This document shows, one piece after another, positions 57,819 through 64,000 of a stretch of 64,000 bases of DNA. This stretch comes from CAMAVH01 sp035714115 (lineage in GTDB: Bacteria; Pseudomonadota; Alphaproteobacteria; SMXQ01). A model generated the notes under the pieces. The model was given only the letters and a program-made list of their open reading frames with translations. It was not told the DNA's origin and searched no databases. The stretch covers positions 1-64,000 of the forward strand of contig DASTMO010000078.1 in assembly GCA_035714115.1 (NCBI GenBank), in the 5' to 3' direction. The position numbers and the translations under genes were made by a program. Each line of letters begins with the position of its first letter. The first letter of the stretch is position 1.

Positions 57819-59084
57819 ATGAACGCTTTCGCTTATCAGAACGGCGCGCTCGCCTGCGAATCCGTGCCGCTCGCCAAGATCGCCGAAGCCGTCGGCACGC
57901 CGGTTTACGTCTATTCCAGCGCCGCGCTCGAAGCGCAGTATCGCGCCTTCGCCGATGCCTTCGTCGGCCAGAACGCCCGCGTCTGCTTTGCCGTGAAGGC
58001 CAATTCCAACCAAGCCGTGATCCGCACCTTTGCCGCGCTCGGCGCCGGTGCTGACGTGCTGTCGGAAGGCGAGCTGCGCCGCGCGCTCGCCGCCGGTGTG
58101 CCGGCCGAGAAGGTCGTGTTCTCCGGCGTCGGCAAGTCGCGCGAGGAAATGGCCTTCGCGCTCAAAGCCGGTATCGGTCAGTTCAACGTCGAATCGATTC
58201 CCGAACTGCGCCAACTCAGCGAAGTGGCAAGTGGCCTCGGCAAGACCGCCCATATCGCCGTGCGCGTGAACCCGGACGTGGACGCCAAGACCCACGCCAA
58301 GATCACCACCGGCAAGAAAGAGAACAAGTTCGGCATCGATTACGACGTCGCGCCCGCCGTCTATGCCGAAGCCGCGAAGCTTCCAGGCATCAAGGCGCTC
58401 GGTATCGCCGTGCATATCGGCTCGCAGCTCTTGGACCTCGCGCCGTTCCGCGACGCTTTCGTGCTGATCGCGGACTTGGCGCAACGCTTGCGCGCCGAAG
58501 GCCACGATATCCGCCGCCTCGACCTCGGCGGCGGCCTCGGCATCTCTTATCAAAGCGAGACGCCGCCGCCGCCTTCGGCTTATGCCGCCGTGGTGAAGGA
58601 AGCCGTCGGTCATCTCAATTGCGAGCTGACCTTCGAGCCGGGCCGCCTGCTGGTCGGCAACGCCGGCGTACTGGTCTCGCGCGTGCTCTATGTGAAGGAC
58701 GGCTCCGATCGCCGCTTCGTCATCGTCGATGCCGCCATGAACGACCTGATGCGCCCGGCGCTCTATGAGGCTTGGCACGACATCCGCCCGCTGGCCGAAC
58801 CGGCCGCCGGCACGACCATCGCGCCCGTCGATGTCGTCGGCCCGGTCTGCGAGACTACCGACATCTTCGCCAAGGACCGCGAATTGCCGCCGCTGGCTGC
58901 CGACGATCTCGTCGCCTTCGCTTCGGCCGGCGCATACGGCGCGGTCATGGCGTCGGACTACAACAGCCGCCCGCTGGTCCCCGAAGTGCTGGTGAAGGGC
59001 GGCGAGTTCGCCGTCATCCGCCCGCGCCAGAGTTACGAGGATATGCTGGGGCGCGATCAGGTCGCCCCCTGGCAGACGAAATAG
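57819..59084 (+). CDS. lysA: diaminopimelate decarboxylase
   Basis: PLP-dependent last step of lysine biosynthesis. The 421-residue protein has the PLP-lysine in CFAVKANSNQAVIRTFAALG, the glycine-rich LDLGGGLGISY, EPGRLLVGNAG and the substrate-binding GPVCETTDIF. The C-terminal domain ends in RQSYEDMLGRD. It is third in the argH-lptM-lysA transcript. A 10-bp hairpin follows the stop. Confidence 0.95.
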   Translation: MNAFAYQNGALACESVPLAKIAEAVGTPVYVYSSAALEAQYRAFADAFVGQNARVCFAVKANSNQAVIRTFAALGAGADVLSEGELRRALAAGVPAEKVVFSGVGKSREEMAFALKAGIGQFNVESIPELRQLSEVASGLGKTAHIAVRVNPDVDAKTHAKITTGKKENKFGIDYDVAPAVYAEAAKLPGIKALGIAVHIGSQLLDLAPFRDAFVLIADLAQRLRAEGHDIRRLDLGGGLGISYQSETPPPPSAYAAVVKEAVGHLNCELTFEPGRLLVGNAGVLVSRVLYVKDGSDRRFVIVDAAMNDLMRPALYEAWHDIRPLAEPAAGTTIAPVDVVGPVCETTDIFAKDRELPPLAADDLVAFASAGAYGAVMASDYNSRPLVPEVLVKGGEFAVIRPRQSYEDMLGRDQVAPWQTK

Positions 59085-59117
59085 TCAGCCGCCCCAATTA
59101 CTTGCCTAAAAGCACAG

Positions 59118-59146
59118 CGATCACCGCGCTAACGCAGCGGTGATCG
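59118..59146. other. 10-bp hairpin between lysA and the TIGR02302 gene
   Basis: CGATCACCGC pairs with GCGGTGATCG across a nine-base loop, starting 34 bases after lysA. There is no thymine tract. It ends three bases before an in-frame ATG at 59150, which would be occluded in RNA. This argues that translation of the next gene starts at 59201. Confidence 0.45.
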
Positions 59147-59200
59147 GCCATGCCCGAATCCCAAGTGCGGTTCCTGGCAAAGCGTGGCATCGTTGCGAAG

Positions 59201-61759
59201 ATGACCGCGACCGCCGACCCGACGCCCGCCGAGACGGGCTCCGCGCCGGACCAGCTTCTCCGACCGAGAGGACTGGACGGACGGCTGTGGCTCGCGCGCG
59301 GTGCGCTGTTCTGGGAAAAGCTGTGGCCCGGCCTGTGGCCCGCCCTCGGCGTGATCGGCCTCTTTCTCGTTTTCGCCCTGTTCGACGCGTTGCCCGGTCT
59401 GCCAGTCTGGGCGCATGGCATCGCGCTCGCCTTCTTCGCCGTAGCGCTGATCGGCGCGCTGTGGTTCGGCCTGCGCAAGATCGACCTGCCCGGCTTCGGC
59501 CCGGCGCGCCGGCGCATCGAGACCGTCACCGGCTTGGCCCACCGTCCACTCGACACCTTGCGCGACAAAATCGCCGCCGGGGCGAACGATCCGGCCGCCG
59601 CCGCCTTGTGGGAACTGCATCAACGGCGCGCCCGCGCCAGCATCGAGCGGCTGCGCGTCGGCCTGCCGCAGCCCGGCCTCGCCAAGCGCGATCCTTACGC
59701 TTTGCGCGCCGCACTCCTGCTGCTGCTCAGCGTCGGCGTCATCATTTCTTGGGGCGACGGCCGCGCGCGCATCGCCCGCGCTTTCCTGCCAGGCAGCGGC
59801 GCGCCGGCGGCGCAGCTCGCGCTCGACGTTTGGATCACGCCGCCGAGCTACACCGGCCTCGCGCCGGTCCATCTGGCGCGGCGCGGCGCGCCCAATCTCG
59901 TCGCGAACGGCACCGCCGGCGAAGACGGCCCCATCGCCATTCCCGTCGGCTCCACCGTGCTCGCCCAATTGCAGGGCGGCCGCAAAGTGCCGAATCTGTC
60001 GCTCGGCGAATTCGCTCAAAGCTTTGATGCCGTCGATAGCGGCTCGTTCCGCCTCACCGCGCCGATCGAGACGGTCAGCGACGGCGCCCAGCGCCTGAGC
60101 GTGACGCAGAACGGCAAGGAGATCGCCGGCTGGCCGGTCAACGTGCTGGCCGACAACGATCCGGAAATCGCCATGCCGACGCCGCCGGCCCGCACCGAGC
60201 GCGGTGCGTTGCGCCTGTCTTACGAAGGCTCCGACGATTACGGTATCGTCAGCTTGCAAGCGGTGGTGCGCCGCGCGTCAACCGGCGACGGCATCGGCAC
60301 GCAGCCGCTGGCGCTCGACATGCCGGTCTCCAGCCGCAACGCCAAGACGATCAAAGGCAGCGGCTTTCACGATCTGACCGCCCATCCTTGGGCCGGCCTG
60401 CCGGTGACGCTGCAGCTCGTCGCCAAGGACGCGCTCGGCCAGGTCGCCGTCACCGAGCTGGTGCCCTTCGTACTGCCCGAGCGCGATTTCCAGCATCCGG
60501 TGGCGCGCGCCATCGTCGAGCTGCGCAAGCTCTTGGCGCTCTCGCCGCGCAATCGCGAGGCGGTGCGCAACGGCCTGACCGACATCGCCGAAGCGCCGCA
60601 GGCCTTCGGCAACGACACCGTGACCTTCCTGGCCCTGCGGTCGGCGTCGGCGCGCCTGCGCTACGGCGGGGACGACGAGACCATCGCCTCGGTGCAGTCG
60701 CTGCTGTGGGACACGGCGCTGCGCATCGAGGACGGCCGCATGTCGCTGGTCGAGCGCGAGCTGCGCGACCTGCAAAACCAGCTGCAGCAGGCGCTGCAGC
60801 GGGGCGCCCCGCAGAACGAGATCGACCGCCTGATCAATCAGCTGCAGCAGGCGATGAACCGCATGATCCAGGAGATGCTGCGCAACGCGCAGAACATGCC
60901 GCCGCAGCAGATGCCCTACGATCCCAACGCGCGCTATGTCACGAGCGACGAATTGCAGCGCATGCTCGAGGCGGCGCGCGAAATGGCGCGCAACGGCGAC
61001 ATGGACGGCGCGCGCGAGTTGCTGGCGCAGCTGCAGCAGATGCTCGAAAGTCTGCAATCGAGCCAGAACGCTCAATCGCAGCAGCAGATGCAGCAGCAAC
61101 AGCAGGCGAACGAGATGATGCGCCAGATGCAGGAGCTGATGCGGCGCCAGCGCGAGCTGATGGAGCAGACCTACCGCGACGCGCAAGGCCAGAATCAGCA
61201 AGGCCAGAATCAGCAAGGGCGGAATCAGCAAGGCCAGCAGGGCCAGGCCGAGCAGGAAGCGTTGCGCCGCATGCTCGGCGACATGATGCGCCAGCTCGGC
61301 GAGATGGGCGGCCAGATCCCTGAGGGCTTCGGCAATGCCGAACGCTCGATGAACGATGCCGGTCAGGCGCTCGGCAGCGGCCAGCCCGGCCAGGCGCTCG
61401 GGCCGCAGGCCAATGCGCTCGAGCAATTGCAGCAGGGCGCCGGCCAGATGATGCAGCAGCTGCAGCAGATGATGGGCCAGGGCCAAGGGCCGGGACAACC
61501 CGGCCAGCAGATGGGCCAGCCGGGACAGCCGGGCGGCCCGCAGCAGCCGCGCCCCGGCGATCGCAGCTTCGATCCGCTCGGCCGCCAGGCGCCGAGCAGC
61601 ACCAGCGAACGCGAGGAGACCTTCGGCCGCGGTCTGCCCAAGGCCGGCGATATGCTGCAATCGCGCGAGATTCTCGAAGAGCTCCGCCGCCGCGCCGGCG
61701 AAGCTGAACGGCCCAAGCTCGAACTGGATTATATTGATCGTTTGCTCCGCCGTTTCTAA
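59201..61759 (+). CDS. TIGR02302 family membrane protein
   Basis: An approximately 852-residue member of the alphaproteobacterial TIGR02302 family. Two hydrophobic segments follow a short tail: LWPALGVIGLFLVFALFDALPG and GIALAFFAVALIGALWFGL. A further one (LLLLLSVGVIISW) lies about 175 residues in. A large middle part contains beta-rich NxxSVxPPSYTGLAP-type elements. The last 300 residues are glutamine/methionine-rich helical repeats (LQQAMNRMIQEML, LMRRQRELMEQTYRD) with three 15-base tandem repeats. The ending SREILEELRRRAGEAERP is family-typical. Function unknown. Start chosen at 59201; the ATG at 59150 is next to a hairpin. Convergent with cpdR. Confidence 0.85.
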   Translation: MTATADPTPAETGSAPDQLLRPRGLDGRLWLARGALFWEKLWPGLWPALGVIGLFLVFALFDALPGLPVWAHGIALAFFAVALIGALWFGLRKIDLPGFGPARRRIETVTGLAHRPLDTLRDKIAAGANDPAAAALWELHQRRARASIERLRVGLPQPGLAKRDPYALRAALLLLLSVGVIISWGDGRARIARAFLPGSGAPAAQLALDVWITPPSYTGLAPVHLARRGAPNLVANGTAGEDGPIAIPVGSTVLAQLQGGRKVPNLSLGEFAQSFDAVDSGSFRLTAPIETVSDGAQRLSVTQNGKEIAGWPVNVLADNDPEIAMPTPPARTERGALRLSYEGSDDYGIVSLQAVVRRASTGDGIGTQPLALDMPVSSRNAKTIKGSGFHDLTAHPWAGLPVTLQLVAKDALGQVAVTELVPFVLPERDFQHPVARAIVELRKLLALSPRNREAVRNGLTDIAEAPQAFGNDTVTFLALRSASARLRYGGDDETIASVQSLLWDTALRIEDGRMSLVERELRDLQNQLQQALQRGAPQNEIDRLINQLQQAMNRMIQEMLRNAQNMPPQQMPYDPNARYVTSDELQRMLEAAREMARNGDMDGARELLAQLQQMLESLQSSQNAQSQQQMQQQQQANEMMRQMQELMRRQRELMEQTYRDAQGQNQQGQNQQGRNQQGQQGQAEQEALRRMLGDMMRQLGEMGGQIPEGFGNAERSMNDAGQALGSGQPGQALGPQANALEQLQQGAGQMMQQLQQMMGQGQGPGQPGQQMGQPGQPGGPQQPRPGDRSFDPLGRQAPSSTSEREETFGRGLPKAGDMLQSREILEELRRRAGEAERPKLELDYIDRLLRRF
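61185..61229 (+). repeat. three tandem 15-bp repeats in the TIGR02302 gene
   Basis: The unit AAGGCCAGAATCAGC occurs exactly twice (61185-61199, 61200-61214) and once with two changes (61215-61229), encoding Gln-Gly-Gln/Arg-Asn-Gln. It is a likely site of length variation by replication slippage. Confidence 0.85.
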
Positions 61760-61808
61760 CGGCGTCGCGGGGGATAGATTGCTGCGCCGCTTTTAACGGC
61801 GGGAACGG

Positions 61809-62174
61809 CTAGTATTTGCCGGCGAGAGCGGCTTCCGCCGCGTCGCAGATTTCCTTCAGGCTGAACGGCTTCGGCACGACCTTGTGGATCAGCACATCCA
61901 GGTTGTGCGCGCGCTGCCGCTCGGCGCTATAGCCCGACATCATCAGAATGCGCAGCTCGGGCTTGTCCTTCGCCATCTTGAGCGCGAGGGCGATGCCGTC
62001 CATGCCTGGCATGACGATGTCGGTGATCAGCAGGTCGAAGGTCTCGGTCTGCAGCACGGTGAGCGCCTGTAGGCCGTCTTCGACGACGGTCACATCATGG
62101 CCGCGATGATCGAGCGCGCGTTTGACGAATTCGCGGACCGCCCGGTCGTCTTCCGCCACCAGAATGCGCGCCAT
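61809..62174 (-). CDS. cpdR: CpdR-like single-domain response regulator
   Basis: A 121-residue stand-alone receiver domain. The acidic pocket is AEDD (residues 8-10), the phospho-acceptor Asp is near 52 in LITDIVMPGMDG, and the conserved Lys is in VVPKPFSL. In Caulobacter CpdR localises ClpXP for degradation of cell-cycle proteins. The match in length and in the ILVAEDDRAVREF start supports the name but does not prove the role. The gene is 10 bases downstream of the zinc-ribbon gene, hence in one transcript with it. Confidence 0.85.
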   Translation of the reverse strand: MARILVAEDDRAVREFVKRALDHRGHDVTVVEDGLQALTVLQTETFDLLITDIVMPGMDGIALALKMAKDKPELRILMMSGYSAERQRAHNLDVLIHKVVPKPFSLKEICDAAEAALAGKY

Positions 62175-62184
62175 GTGGCCCCCG

Positions 62185-62853
62185 TCACTTGTCCGCGGTG
62201 AATGTGATGGTCAATCCCGTGGCGTCGGCCGGCGGGTTACGCAGACTGGTGACGAACGACGCGCTCTCGCCGGGCAGCAGACGCGCCTGCGCGGCTTTGA
62301 AAGTCCAGTTTTGCAGGTCCTTGTCGCCCTGCTTGACGATGGCCCGCATGGTCGGCACGTCGCGCGCGGCCGAAGAGACGTTGGCGACGACGCCTTCGAT
62401 GGCGAGCACCGCCACGCCGTCTTCCGTGCGGCTGGTCGAGGAGACGTTGCGCAGTTCGAGGCCAGCGCCGACTTCCTCGCTGGTGAAGCCGGCCAACTCA
62501 TAAAGCTTGGCGGCGGGCGGCCAGGCGGCGACGAGTTGGTGGCGCCAGCCGACCAGCGCGCCGACGATGCCGCCGACGATCAGCAGCAGCACGGCCCAGG
62601 CGATCACGCCGCTGCGCGGCCTTTTCTGCGAGGTGAGCGCCGGCAGATTGGTTCCCGGCGGACGCGCCGCGCCCGGAATGGCGCGGAAATCGCTCTCAAG
62701 CGGCGGCAGTTCGACCTGACGCGGCAAATCTTCCGGCGGCTTTTGCGTCCATTGATGGCCGCATTTGGCGCAGCGCACGACGCGGCCGTCCGGCCCCAGC
62801 AGGGTCGGATCGACGAGATAGCGTGTGCCGCAAGCTGTGCAGGAAAGGATCAT
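62185..62853 (-). CDS. MJ0042/zinc-ribbon membrane protein (DUF3426-like)
   Basis: A 222-residue protein. It opens with a four-cysteine zinc ribbon (SCTACGTRYLVDP, then VVRCAKCGHQW) of the MJ0042 type. A proline-rich linker follows, then one transmembrane helix (VIAWAVLLLIVGGIVGALVGW, about residues 87-107). A C-terminal extracytoplasmic beta domain of the DUF3426/FxLYD type contains EGVVANVSSAARDVP. AGGGG precedes the ATG at 62853. A good promoter lies at 62896-62924. Divergent from ftsE, an arrangement common in this class. Role unknown. Confidence 0.86.
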   Translation of the reverse strand: MILSCTACGTRYLVDPTLLGPDGRVVRCAKCGHQWTQKPPEDLPRQVELPPLESDFRAIPGAARPPGTNLPALTSQKRPRSGVIAWAVLLLIVGGIVGALVGWRHQLVAAWPPAAKLYELAGFTSEEVGAGLELRNVSSTSRTEDGVAVLAIEGVVANVSSAARDVPTMRAIVKQGDKDLQNWTFKAAQARLLPGESASFVTSLRNPPADATGLTITFTADK

Positions 62854-62895
62854 CGCCCCTGGCGGGATAAGCGGGGAACGCGGGAAAAGCGCGTT

Positions 62896-62924
62896 TTTAT
62901 AGGCTTTCGCGCGCGCTCTGGCAA
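62896..62924 (-). promoter_or_regulatory. sigma-70 promoter for the zinc-ribbon/cpdR operon
   Basis: Read leftwards, TTGCCA (62924-62919) is followed after 17 bases by TATAAA (62901-62896), and the ATG is 43 bases further on. Spacing and hexamers are good. The rest of the 62854-63141 gap (288 bases) shows no gene and must also hold the ftsE promoter, which I could not define. Confidence 0.65.
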
Positions 62925-63141
62925 GCCGGCGGGCCGCCTTTTCGCGAGCGCCGGCATCGAATAACGCGTTGATTTTGCCGCACTCGCGCGCCGGGCGCCA
63001 GCACCACGCAAGAGATGTCCACAGCCTGTTCGAAACTGGACGATCCAGGGTGCGCTGTGCGATTCTCGCCCCTCGTTCGGCGACGCCGCGCTTGCGAGCG
63101 CGACGCCGCATTAACCTTTCTGCGCAGAACGGCTCCGCCCC

Positions 63142-63819
63142 TTGGTTCGCTTTCAGAATGTCGGTATGCGCTACGGCGTCGGGCCGGAAGTCCTGCACGA
63201 CGTCAATTTCGCCCTGGCGCCCGGCTCATTCCACTTCCTGGTCGGGCCTTCGGGCGCCGGCAAGTCTTCGCTGCTGCGCCTGATGTATCTAGCGCATCGC
63301 CCGTCGCGCGGCTTGATCACCCTGTTCGACCGCGACATCGCCACCACGCCGCGCGCCGAACTGCCGGAACTGCGCCGCAAGATCGGCGTCGTGTTCCAGG
63401 AATTCCGCCTGCTGGACCATCTCAGCGTGCTCGACAACGTCGCCCTGCCGCTGCGCGTTGCCGGCATGGGCGAAAAGCAGCTGAAGGATTATGCCGAGGA
63501 ACTCTTAAGCTGGGTCGGCCTCGCTGACCACATGCAGGCGCGCCCGGCCATCCTCTCGGGCGGCCAGAAGCAGCGCGTCGCCATCGCCCGCGCCGTCATC
63601 AGCCGGCCGAAACTGCTGCTCGCCGACGAGCCGACCGGCAATGTCGACGACAAGATCGCGCTGCGCCTGCTCTATCTGTTCGAAGAATTGAACAAGCTCG
63701 GCACCACCATCGTCATCGCCACCCACAACGAGGCGCTGATTTCGCGTTTCGGCCATCCGCAACTCCATCTCGAGAACGGCGAGCTGTCGGTGCGCGCCGG
63801 CGGCAAGCGGAGCGCCTGA
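63142..63819 (+). CDS. ftsE: cell division ATP-binding protein FtsE
   Basis: ABC ATPase partner of FtsX, controlling periplasmic murein hydrolases at division. The 225-residue protein has Walker A GPSGAGKSS, the Q-loop VVFQEFRLLDHLSV, the ABC signature LSGGQKQRVAIARA, Walker B LLLADEPTGNVD and the switch His in VIATHNEAL. The start is a TTG at 63142, with no ATG available upstream of the first strand and no obvious Shine-Dalgarno sequence, so the exact start is uncertain. ftsX follows one base after the stop. Confidence 0.95.
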   Translation: MVRFQNVGMRYGVGPEVLHDVNFALAPGSFHFLVGPSGAGKSSLLRLMYLAHRPSRGLITLFDRDIATTPRAELPELRRKIGVVFQEFRLLDHLSVLDNVALPLRVAGMGEKQLKDYAEELLSWVGLADHMQARPAILSGGQKQRVAIARAVISRPKLLLADEPTGNVDDKIALRLLYLFEELNKLGTTIVIATHNEALISRFGHPQLHLENGELSVRAGGKRSA

Positions 63820-63820
63820 C

Positions 63821-64000
63821 ATGCTGGGCCTGTTCGAAACCCGCTCCGATCTGCCTCTGCGCTCCGATGCCTCGCGCCGCTTCCTGCCCTGGCTGGTCGC
63901 GCTCAATGTCTATCTCGCCGCGCTCGCGCTCGCCGGCCTGATGGCGCTCGGCGACGCCGTTTCGGCCTGGGACAAAGGCCTGACCGGCTCCATGACGGTG
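63821..64000 (+). CDS. ftsX: cell division protein FtsX (5' part, runs off the window)
   Basis: The first 60 codons of the membrane partner of FtsE. The frame opens at 63821 with MLGLFETRSDLPLRSDASRR. A first transmembrane helix follows (FLPWLVALNVYLAALALAGLMAL), consistent with the cytoplasmic tail and TM1 of FtsX. The gene starts one base after the ftsE stop and is cut by the window end. Identification rests on gene order and this short stretch. Confidence 0.88.
   Translation, partial: MLGLFETRSDLPLRSDASRRFLPWLVALNVYLAALALAGLMALGDAVSAWDKGLTGSMTV

Overview
The window is GC-rich, almost entirely coding, and reads as the chromosome of an alphaproteobacterium, probably close to the Rhodospirillales/Reyranella-type lineages. 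Supporting evidence is the DUF3035 (BamF-like) lipoprotein gene next to lspA, the argH-lptM-lysA-TIGR02302 order, a zinc-ribbon/CpdR pair divergent from ftsEX, and a complete methylsuccinyl-CoA dehydrogenase (Mcd), the marker of the ethylmalonyl-CoA pathway. Genus-level placement is inference. I see no insertion sequence, prophage, CRISPR array or rRNA. There is one tRNA gene, tRNA-Leu(CAA). No stretch above 300 bases lacks a gene.

Layout. 1-11.7 kb is housekeeping on the minus strand: mutL (cut by the left edge), pgi, a two-gene M16 peptidase operon, a BamF-like lipoprotein gene, lspA, ileS, ribF and a MaoC-type hydratase. 11.8-27.2 kb is an accessory metabolic region with genes on both strands: two SDR dehydrogenases, a 4,5-dihydroxyphthalate-decarboxylase-like protein, two Bug-type periplasmic binding proteins, a D-2-hydroxyacid dehydrogenase, two closely related M29/NicX-like putative metalloenzymes, an ornithine-cyclodeaminase-family protein, a DUF1194 protein, an MmsA-type aldehyde dehydrogenase and a TauD-type dioxygenase. 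A superoxide dismutase with an unusual C-terminal fusion lies inside it. A third Bug protein lies at 31.3-32.3 kb. The region looks like uptake and breakdown of small carboxylated compounds, but no permease is present and the substrate is unknown.

27.3-31.2 kb holds a compact minus-strand operon: DUF3034 protein, exported truncated globin, exported cupredoxin, then a membrane histidine kinase. The upstream region carries two perfect palindromes. This is the best candidate in the window for a poorly described system, plausibly a periplasmic redox or gas-sensing module.

32.5-40.6 kb carries cobF, an acyltransferase, an aldo/keto reductase, msrB, a TIGR03862-type flavoprotein, an RsmB-type methyltransferase and a YgiQ radical SAM protein. 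41-46.5 kb has an NMT1-like binding protein followed by the bacterial proteasome-like Anbu cluster: ATP-grasp, alpha-E, transglutaminase and Anbu. 46.5-51.4 kb includes a YqaA/DedA membrane protein, dsbB, coq7, a secreted DUF1554-like protein, an HNH nuclease, a carboxylesterase and a NUDIX protein.

51.5-55.1 kb couples mcd, a small two-helix membrane protein, a PduO-type cobalamin adenosyltransferase and 3-hydroxybutyryl-CoA dehydrogenase. This fits acyl-CoA assimilation that needs adenosylcobalamin for its mutases. A perfect 17-bp palindrome in front of the 3-hydroxybutyryl-CoA dehydrogenase recurs twice, at 14 of 17 bases, in front of the MaoC hydratase 42 kb away, suggesting one regulator for both. 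55.1-64 kb holds a peroxiredoxin-like protein, a TlpA thioredoxin, argH, lptM, lysA, TIGR02302, cpdR, a zinc-ribbon protein, ftsE and the start of ftsX.
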